Positions 7,901-13,275 of a DNA stretch of 13,275 nucleotides are shown one piece after another. The notes under the pieces are model-generated. The model worked only from the letters and a program-made list of their open reading frames with translations, did no database searches and was not told the origin of the DNA. Source of the DNA: Acanthaster planci (Eukaryota > Echinodermata > Asteroidea > Valvatida > Acanthasteridae); the NCBI RefSeq assembly GCF_001949145.1, contig NW_019091448.1, positions 593,977-607,251 on the forward strand, read 5' to 3'. A program made the translations under genes and the position numbers. Each line of letters starts with the position of its first letter. The stretch's first letter is position 1.

Positions 7901-8814
7901 TCATCGCGGCTGAACACCTGCCAACATCTGGGTGAGCAACAACTGGGTGCGGCTGGTGTCGGCAAGCACCTGTGGGTCGACGGTTGGAACTGGACGGGCC
8001 GGAGTCTCTGATATCACAGCTGATTCTGGCAAGTGTTGGGGGTTGCTATGATATCCTGCCCCGCTGCGGCCTGTCCTGCGGAGCTGTACTGGCACTCAGG
8101 CGTTTCACCTTCTGGTTGAGGTTCGGCATACGCTGCAGTGGAGTCATCAAGTTGTGCTGTCGGGGGTGCAGGTGCTGGGTCTTCGGCTAAGTCGGCTTGG
8201 TGCTGCAGCTGCTCCCCTGCTTTTTCTGTAGCTGAGGGTCAGTCCTTCAGTACTTCTCAATGACGCTCCCCTGCTTTTTCGAAGTCAGTAGGCTCCTCCA
8301 CAGTCTCGGTTGCAAGAATGGGCTTCTCAACTTGGCTTCCATCCTCGAGGATAACAAGGATGTCGTCTTCATCGTCGGAGTGGACTGGTGGAGCTGGGGT
8401 TTCCTTTAGTGGCGGCTGATCGTGAACTTCCTCTTCTGCAAGCACCATGTAGTGACCATCTAAGAGGTCTCTGCGGTTCCCCGTCTTCCGCTGACCTTTG
8501 CCATCCTCAGGAGCAATGACGTAGACATGTGCGGTGGGGTATGGCCTTTCGACCACTTTGTATGGCTTGCTTCCCCATATGTCTTAGATTTTGCAGCGGC
8601 CCTTGACTCCATGGTTTCGGAGGAAGACCTTCGCCCCAATTTGAAGACTTTCATCAGTGGCCTTCTCGTTATGTCTCACCATTCTTCGATGGGCTTCCCT
8701 CTCAGTCTCCTCATATGCCAGTGTTAGTGCCATCTTCATCTTGGTGTCATGATCAGCAACCCACTGCTTGAGGTTAGGGTCATCATCACCTCCTGGGTCT
8801 GTTGTTCCAAGCAA
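7901..8814 (-). pseudogene. pol: C-terminal tail of Gypsy pol, downstream of integrase core
   Basis: The first part encodes a helical stretch (KMKMALTLAYEETEREAHRR) and then VFLRNHGVKGRCKI, followed in the same frame after a TAA (8584-8586) by DIWGSKPYKVVERPYPTAHVY and VIAPEDGKGQRKTGNRRDLL. This is the small beta-barrel (GPY/F-like) region that follows the integrase core in Gypsy elements and may help integrase bind DNA. After it comes an acidic, Pro/Glu-rich tail (HSDDEDDILVILEDG) with a TGA at 8257 and further stops. The final segment shifts frame and ends ...LLLTQMLAGVQPR at 7901. Stops and frameshifts make it a pseudogene. No chromodomain is evident. Confidence 0.7.
8211..8280 (-). repeat. 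Two copies of a polypurine-tract-like 16-mer in the pol tail
   Basis: GCTCCCCTGCTTTTTC occurs exactly at 8211-8226 and 8265-8280 (offset 54, i.e. 18 codons in frame, each encoding EKAGE). The minus-strand form AAAGCAGGGGAG is also the core of the true polypurine tract at 7792-7803. Confidence 0.75.
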
Positions 8815-8819
8815 GTGAT

Positions 8820-9721
8820 CTACAGGCAGTCAGGGCTCTCGTCCAAAGAACAGGTGGTATGGCAAATACCAAGTTGATGAGTGCGGTGTAGCATTGTAAG
8901 CATAAATGAGCTAGGGAAGGAGTTCTGGCCATCTACGCTTTTTGTCTGGTGGGAGAGTACGCAAATGGTCATGGACTGTACGATTAAATCTTTGGCACTG
9001 ACCGTTGCCCTCGGGGTGGTATGGAGTAGTGAGACTCTTTGAAATGCCATACATCTCACACAGTTCCCTGATGACACCACTCTCAAAGTTCCTTGGTTGC
9101 TGTGTAGTTGGTGGGGTACCCCATATCGGAAAACCACTCTCGCACCAGCACGCGAGCAACAGTCCTTGCCTTCTGATCTCTGCAAGGTATCGCCTGAGTG
9201 AATTTGGTGAAAAAGCCAATTAATACCAACACGTTTTCGACATTGATGGTGCCTGGTTCGAGGACCGTGAAATCCATAACGAGAACTTCAAGTGGTCACT
9301 TAGCAACTAAGGAGCCCATTGTCAGACGAAGCTTCCTTCCAGCTTTGGTTAGGGTACACCTCTGGCATTTCTGGCAGTACAGTTCAACGTCATTCGCCTT
9401 TCCCGGCCAGAAGCATTTGCTACGTGCGAGTGCCAGCGTTTTCTGGACTCCTTGGTGCCCAACTCGATCATGGAGTGATTCCAAAACCTGGTCTCGGAGA
9501 ACAAGTGGAAGGAGAATCTGGAACACATCACAGCCGCTGTCTCTTGTCATCCTGAAGAGAACCCCATCCTTCACCTGAATTTTATCCCAGAGCTTTAGCA
9601 GTTTGCGTGTCAGTTTCTCTTCCATCATTAACTGCTTGTGCAGTGGTCTTACCGCTTTCTTCAAGTAGTAAAGGAGCCGACCAAAATACTGGTCATTCTG
9701 TTGTAAGTGGGCCATCTCCAC
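8820..9721 (-). pseudogene. pol: Integrase domain of Gypsy pol, inactivated
   Basis: Integrase inserts the element DNA into the genome. The N-terminal zinc-binding HHCC domain is intact: H and H in SLHDRVGHQG (about 9470-9450), and C and C in CQKCQRC (about 9376-9356). After a TGA (9296-9298) the core begins at VMDFTVLEPG, where the first catalytic Asp is kept (codon 9272-9274). The second catalytic position reads LHSNQG, so Asp is Asn (codon 9096-9098). The third reads QCQRFNRT, so Glu is Gln (codon 8992-8994). Between the last two positions there are 104 bases, which fits a 35-residue spacing with four bases lost. Frameshifts lie near 9140 and 9090. [10 protein letters not shown] confirms the family. 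Two substituted catalytic residues plus a stop mean no activity. Confidence 0.88.
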
Positions 9722-9823
9722 AGGTGGTATTGTAGGTAGGGTTGAAGTTGCAGTAGGTGTCGGCCTGTCATGTCTGGCATGAACTTCACTAAATCCTGCT
9801 TCAGCAAGGATGGTCAGTAGCTC

Positions 9824-10400
9824 TTAACGCACTTCATTTGGAACTGTCGTGGACATTTGGAGAAGAGGGTTGGCTGCAGTACATACTTCCTCACACCGTA
9901 CATTCTCTGGCTCAGCACAATGAACAGGCTTTCTACTGAGAGCCTCGGCATTCTTGTTACTCTTTCCTGACCTGTACCTCACTGTGAAGTTGAATTGCGC
10001 CAACTCAGCTGCCCACCTTGTCTCTGTAGCTCCCAACTTGGTATTCATCTGCAGGTAGCTCAGAGAGTTGTTGTCTGTGTAGACTGTAAAATTTGCACCA
10101 AGAAGGAGATCTCGAAACTTCACGGTGATAGCCCATCTCAAAGCTAATAGTTCTAACTTCATGCTGCTGCAGTTTTCCATGTTTCTTTCACTCCCTCGGA
10201 GACCTCTGCTGGCATAGCCAAGAACAACACGACCATTCCCCTGTTCTTGGGAAAGCACTGCACCAAGTCCCAGATGGCTAGTGTCCACTTCCAAGACGAA
10301 AGGAGCCTTGAAATCTGGGTAGCCCAACAAAAGGGCATTGGTCAAGAGTTGCTTCAGCTGATTGAAGGCAGTCTCACACGCCTCAGTCCATACGTAGGGT
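9824..10400 (-). pseudogene. pol: RNase H domain of Gypsy pol
   Basis: RNase H degrades the RNA of the RNA/DNA hybrid during reverse transcription. The frame is open from WTEACETAFNQLKQLL (about 10400) to a stop at 9824. Catalytic carboxylates are visible: Asp in FVLEVDTSHLGLGAVL (about 10285), Glu in SMKLELLALRWA (about 10153) and Asp in FTVYTDNNSLSYL (about 10075). The fourth position, Asp in the usual ADALSR motif, is Glu here (NAEALSRKP, near 9945). This domain is otherwise the best preserved segment of pol. It follows the RT of copy B, separated by a frameshift around 10400. Confidence 0.87.
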
Positions 10401-10429
10401 TTCTGGGGGGTAACAGCTTTCTTCCGCCT

Positions 10430-11597
10430 GTCTTATCTTTGCAGAACCACCCAGCATAGCATGGAGTGGGGAAGCAACTTTGGCATACTCAGGGATGAAG
10501 CGACGATAATAACTGGTAAGCCCAAGGAAACTTCGAAGTTCGCCCTCTTTTGTTGGGCGTTCCTACTCAGTAACTGCTCTTACTTTCTCTGGATCAGGTG
10601 AAATACCCTCAGCCGAGATTTCATGCCCCAGATAGCGAAGATTTGCTGCAAACCAGTGACACTTTTCGGGCTTCACTTTCAGCCGGAAGTCTTGCAGATG
10701 CATGAGAACATCTCCAGCTGCTCAAGAGTCTCATCGAAGGTCTTGCCAAAGACCAGGATATCGCTAAGGTAGACGATGAGTGACTGGAAGTTTTTATCAC
10801 CGAATGCTTTGTCCATGAGACGAATGAAGGTAGCAGGGGCATTGTACAGCCCAAATGGCATTCGTGTGAACTCGTACAAGCCACCTGTCCCAATGCGAAA
10901 TGCTGTCTTCTTTATGTCTCTTTCTTCAACTGGAATTTGACAGAAGCCATGAGCGAGATCCAAGCTGCAAAAATATTTGGCCCCATTCAGAGTATCAAGG
11001 GCTTCATCAATTCGGGGGAGTGGATACGCGTCCTTGTGTGTCTTCGCGTTGAGTGCCCTGTAATCGACACACAACCTCAGCTTTCCGTTTCTCTTTCGCA
11101 CAAGGACAACTGGTGATGAGTAAGGGCTTGAGGACTCTCGTATCACTCCTCTGTTCAGTGATACTTGAATATGATCACGTACTTCAGGCCAAAGATGAGG
11201 GGGAATTCTTCTGTGTGGTACCTTCACTGGTAGATCATCAGTGGTGATGATTCGGTGCTCAACCTTGTTGCAGTAGCCGATATCGTCATCGTCGATGCTG
11301 AAAACTTCTGTGTACTTAGTTATCAGTGCTGTGAGATCCTTCAGCTGTCACTGACATCTTTCCCTATCTGAATCCTGGACATCAGATCAGCAGTAGGGTC
11401 ATCACCCACCTCTATGTGTTGAACGATGGCTTCATTCTCTTGTTTGGGAGCATGCTGTGTAGTGCTTTCGGAAAGAGCCGGGGAAATTGATGCAACTGGT
11501 GTTTTGGGTTGAAGATAGACATCATCTTGGCTGAAATTGGCAATCTGTACTGGTACTGTGCCTCTTGCATCAACGCTGACAAAGACTGGGGCAACTT
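10430..11597 (-). pseudogene. pol: Reverse transcriptase of Gypsy pol, copy B (full linker, altered active site)
   Basis: From the N at 11598 downward the frame gives a protease-RT linker (APVFVSVDARGTVPVQIANF, up to a stop at 11341). The RT follows: VRDHIQVSLNRGVIRESSSPY, KLRLCVDYRALNAKT, YFCSLDLAHGFCQIPVEE with the first catalytic Asp, and MPFGLYNAPATF. The YxDD box is mutated: it reads YLSDILVF, with Ser at codon 10763-10765. A one-base deletion near 10712 (relative to copy A) shifts the frame. LKVKPEKCHWFAANLRYLGH and FLGLTSYYRRFIPEYAKVASPLH (thumb/connection) follow, with a TAG near 10567. It is nonfunctional as it stands. Confidence 0.88.
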
Positions 11598-11598
11598 N
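11598..11598. other. Single N, contig join inside pol
   Basis: Sequence on the right (11599-12340) repeats what is on the left (10614-11597), so the N joins two overlapping copies of the same pol segment. Confidence 0.8.
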
Positions 11599-12345
11599 CA
11601 AGATTCCATGCCCCAGGTAGCGAAGTTTTGCTGCAAACCAGTGACACTTTTCGGGCTTCACTTTCAGCCGGAAGTCTTGCAGACGCGTGAGAACCATCTC
11701 CAGCTGCTCAAGAGTCTCATTGAAGGTCTTGCCAAAGACCAGAATATCATCAAGGTAGACGATGAGTGACTGGAAGTTCTTATCACCGAATGCTTTGTCC
11801 ATGAGATGCATGAAGGTGGCAGGGGCATTGCACAGCCCAAGCGGCATTAGTGTGAACTCGTACAAGCCACCTGCCCCAACACGAAATGCTGTCTTCTCAA
11901 TGTCTCTTTCTTCAACTGGAATTTGATAGAAGCCATGAGCAAGATCCAAGCTGCAAAAATATTTGGCCCCACTCAGAGTATCAAGGGCTTAATCAATTCG
12001 GGGGAGTGGATATGCATCCTTGTGTGTCTTCGCGTTGAGTGCCCTGTAATCGACACACAACCTCAGCTTTCCGTTTCCCTTTCGCACAAGGACAACTGGT
12101 GATGTGTAAGGGCTTGAGGACTCTCGTATCACTCCTCTGTCCAGTGATGCTTGAATATGATCACATACTAAGGCTTCATTCTCTTGTTTGGGAGCATGCT
12201 GTGTAGTGCTTTCGGGAAGAGCCGGGGAAATTGATGCAACTGGTGTTTTGGGTTGAAGATAGACATCATCTTGGCTGAAATTGGCAATCTGTACTGGTAC
12301 TGTGCCTCTTGCATCGATGCTGACAAAGACTGGGGCAACTTTCAT
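11599..12345 (-). pseudogene. pol: Reverse transcriptase of Gypsy pol, copy A (intact YLDD, internal deletion)
   Basis: It starts at the linker MKVAPVFVSIDARGTVP and runs to the N at 11598. Compared with copy B it lacks about 241 bases: the linker part ...KQENEA is joined directly to CDHIQASLDRGVIRE near 12170, and the frame is kept across the join. A TAA (11989-11991) replaces the Glu codon of PLPRIDEALD. RT motifs: LCVDYRALNAKT, SLDLAHGFYQIP with catalytic Asp, MPLGLCNAPATF, and YLDDILVF with both Asp codons (11746-11751). It ends in KLRYLGHGI, before the connection domain. Copies A and B differ by several percent, including nonsynonymous changes, so they may be different element copies. 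Confidence 0.85.
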
Positions 12346-13250
12346 GCCCTGGGGAGATGTTTGCCGTGTGCTTCAAGCTGCTCAACAATGGCTTGGTATG
12401 CAAACTTCCCAATCATTGGCCTCACGGAGCAGTTAATAACGCGAAGGGACATCGCTGGCACCAGAACTGGTTTCTGACCAAGGATGCGAACATTCCCAGG
12501 CGTTTCTGGCTGGACTGAAGCACCCCTTACCTCCTCATAAAGTGCGAGCACATAGCCCCATTCAGCCTGTTCACCATGCTTGCCAAAGGTCTGCAGAAAT
12601 CCCAGTCCACTCTCCTTCTGAAGAGTGTCCCTCATGTCCCGGAAGATATTTGAGCCGATGACTCCAGGTACTTGGCACTTCCTCTCAGCCATAGTGGGAC
12701 TCTCCGGATCTTTAACTACCACAAATCCTACTTGGTGATGGGTCTGCCCCAGTGCTTCAAGTGGTAGCTCAACATAGCCAATATAGGGGATGGCAGTGCC
12801 GTGGGCACCCGAGATGTGAAGCAAGGAGTGTATGTCGACTAATTCTGCATCGGAGAAGTTCTCCTTGAAACACGACTCAGTCAGCGTCGAAACCTGTGCT
12901 CCAGTGTCTAGCAGACATGTCACCTCGGTGCCTCCAATCTTCACTCTAGCTATCGGACTGTCTCCTACTGCTTTCCCAATGATTGAGCCACTTTCCCTCA
13001 ATTCTTGTAGGCCTGTCGTTTGGCTCTCAATGGCAGACCTCTTTAGTTTAACGGCTGTTGGGGTGTTTGTTGTTGATGGGATGAGTGCTGGGGGATAAAA
13101 TGCTGGGGAGACTGCTGGGGTGCAAAGTGGGGGAAATTGACTTGATGGGCCTGAATGCTTGCACCAGGATGCTGCTGTGGTTGCCCTACTGGGGGAGCTG
13201 CATGAGGACAATCTCGTCGCAGGTGTCCGGTGGACCGGCAGATGTAGCAT
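12342..13250 (-). CDS. pol: Gypsy pol N-terminus with aspartic protease
   Basis: The open frame covers 302 codons from 13250, but translation of pol probably enters it near residue 66-67 by a -1 shift from gag at 13046-13052. The retropepsin active site is VTCLLDTGAQVSTLT, with the catalytic Asp at residue 115 (codon 12906-12908). VPGVIGSNIFRDM (about residues 195-206) matches the C-terminal helix motif of retroviral-type proteases. The enzyme acts as a homodimer to cut the gag-pol polyprotein. The frame ends at TGA 12342, where one base is missing relative to the continuing linker frame (MKVAPVF at 12345), so pol is interrupted just before RT. Residues 1-65 of this frame overlap gag and are probably not translated. 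Confidence 0.85.
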   Translation of the reverse strand: MLHLPVHRTPATRLSSCSSPSRATTAASWCKHSGPSSQFPPLCTPAVSPAFYPPALIPSTTNTPTAVKLKRSAIESQTTGLQELRESGSIIGKAVGDSPIARVKIGGTEVTCLLDTGAQVSTLTESCFKENFSDAELVDIHSLLHISGAHGTAIPYIGYVELPLEALGQTHHQVGFVVVKDPESPTMAERKCQVPGVIGSNIFRDMRDTLQKESGLGFLQTFGKHGEQAEWGYVLALYEEVRGASVQPETPGNVRILGQKPVLVPAMSLRVINCSVRPMIGKFAYQAIVEQLEAHGKHLPRA

Positions 13251-13273
13251 CGGCGGGGGCCTCGATTAAATGG
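13043..13273 (-). CDS. gag: 3' end of Gypsy gag with CCHC zinc knuckle (partial)
   Basis: This frame enters from beyond the window and ends at TAA 13043-13045. It encodes one perfect retroviral zinc knuckle, CYICRSTGHLRRDC (C-x2-C-x4-H-x4-C, codons 13249-13208). A Gln/Pro-rich tail follows with repeated HxQQ motifs. The knuckle binds genomic RNA in the nucleocapsid part of gag. The frame is one base downstream of the pol frame, so gag and pol overlap for about 200 bases in a -1 relationship. Only one knuckle is visible; capsid and matrix lie outside the window. Confidence 0.88.
   Translation of the reverse strand, partial: PFNRGPRRCYICRSTGHLRRDCPHAAPPVGQPQQHPGASIQAHQVNFPHFAPQQSPQHFIPQHSSHQQQTPQQPLN
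13046..13052 (-). promoter_or_regulatory. Candidate -1 ribosomal frameshift site GTTAAAC
   Basis: In the gag phase the heptamer reads G TTA AAC and is followed at once by the TAA stop. A one-base backward slip gives GTT AAA and continues in the pol frame. The same heptamer is the known slippery site of an arterivirus (equine arteritis virus). Position (last two sense codons of gag) and shift direction both fit. Confidence 0.55.
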
Positions 13274-13275
13274 AC

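Larger units (their letters stand above)
7440..13275 (-). mobile_element. Ty3/Gypsy LTR retrotransposon, 3' part (gag end to 3' LTR), decayed
   Basis: In minus-strand order the element shows gag CCHC knuckle, protease, reverse transcriptase, RNase H, integrase, pol tail, polypurine tract and 3' LTR. The order PR-RT-RH-IN is that of Ty3/Gypsy and separates it from Copia. Its 5' LTR, primer-binding site and most of gag lie beyond 13275. The pol region is interrupted by stops and frameshifts and contains an RT duplication at an N (11598). The LTR insertion point is flanked on its outer side by CATAT (7435-7439), the expected target-site copy. Confidence 0.93.

Noticed and set aside
8265-8280. 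CRISPR or phage-type repeats
   Set aside because: The repeats are two or three copies inside a retroelement coding tail, without spacers of regular length, in a eukaryotic setting.
8257-8560. Chromodomain at the pol C-terminus
   Set aside because: The region shows an acidic, Pro/Glu-rich tail after the GPY/F-like part and lacks the aromatic cage pattern of chromodomains.
9005-9578. Plus-strand open frames across the integrase region
   Set aside because: The minus strand carries clear integrase motifs here; the plus-strand frames are their shadow.
1-13275. tRNA or rRNA genes
   Set aside because: No cloverleaf with A/B box or rRNA-like block was found by eye; the only tRNA-related signal is the 17-base primer-binding site.

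Overview
This window looks like accessory, repeat-dominated DNA from an invertebrate animal. It contains degraded LTR and non-LTR retrotransposons, no prokaryotic-style operon, and a diploid-style assembly artefact. The retroelement types would fit a marine deuterostome such as a lancelet, but no host gene is clear enough to name the species, so that is only a guess.

Layout, left to right. Positions 1-1621 hold the 5' end of an LTR retroelement read on the minus strand: a putative 5' LTR (1133-1621), a primer-binding site matching the 3' end of tRNA-Tyr (1116-1132), and the N-terminal part of a coiled-coil gag of BEL/Pao type that runs off the left edge. Positions 1622-2668 hold an exon-like fragment and, on the plus strand, the last part of a decayed LINE ending in a CCHC-type finger. 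Positions 2905-5060 contain the same locus twice, separated by single N bases. The two copies differ by a 927-bp segment and both carry a short minus-strand fragment that resembles the N-terminus of a TGF-beta precursor. Positions 5145-6173 are the 3' end of a second LINE, on the minus strand. Positions 6175-7439 hold AT-rich unrecognised DNA, a diverged tandem repeat of about 140 bp, and a short simple repeat.

From 7440 to the right edge lies a Ty3/Gypsy retrotransposon on the minus strand, entered from beyond 13275. In transcription order it shows: the gag 3' end with one CCHC zinc knuckle, a candidate -1 frameshift site just before the gag stop, protease (DTG), reverse transcriptase in two divergent copies joined at an N, RNase H, integrase (HHCC plus a broken D,D35E core), a pol C-terminal tail, a polypurine tract, and a 350-bp 3' LTR bounded by TGTGACA/TGTCACA. 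The 5' LTR and most of gag lie outside the window.

The Gypsy copy is not functional as assembled. It has several in-frame stops and frameshifts, and catalytic positions of RT, RNase H and integrase are substituted. The single N bases at 3519, 5061 and 11598 mark contig joins flanked by duplicated sequence, so the duplications there are probably assembly products of two haplotypes or two element copies. The most interesting biological signals are the gag-pol frameshift site, the polypurine-tract-like cores repeated inside pol, and the tRNA-Tyr-primed element at the left edge.
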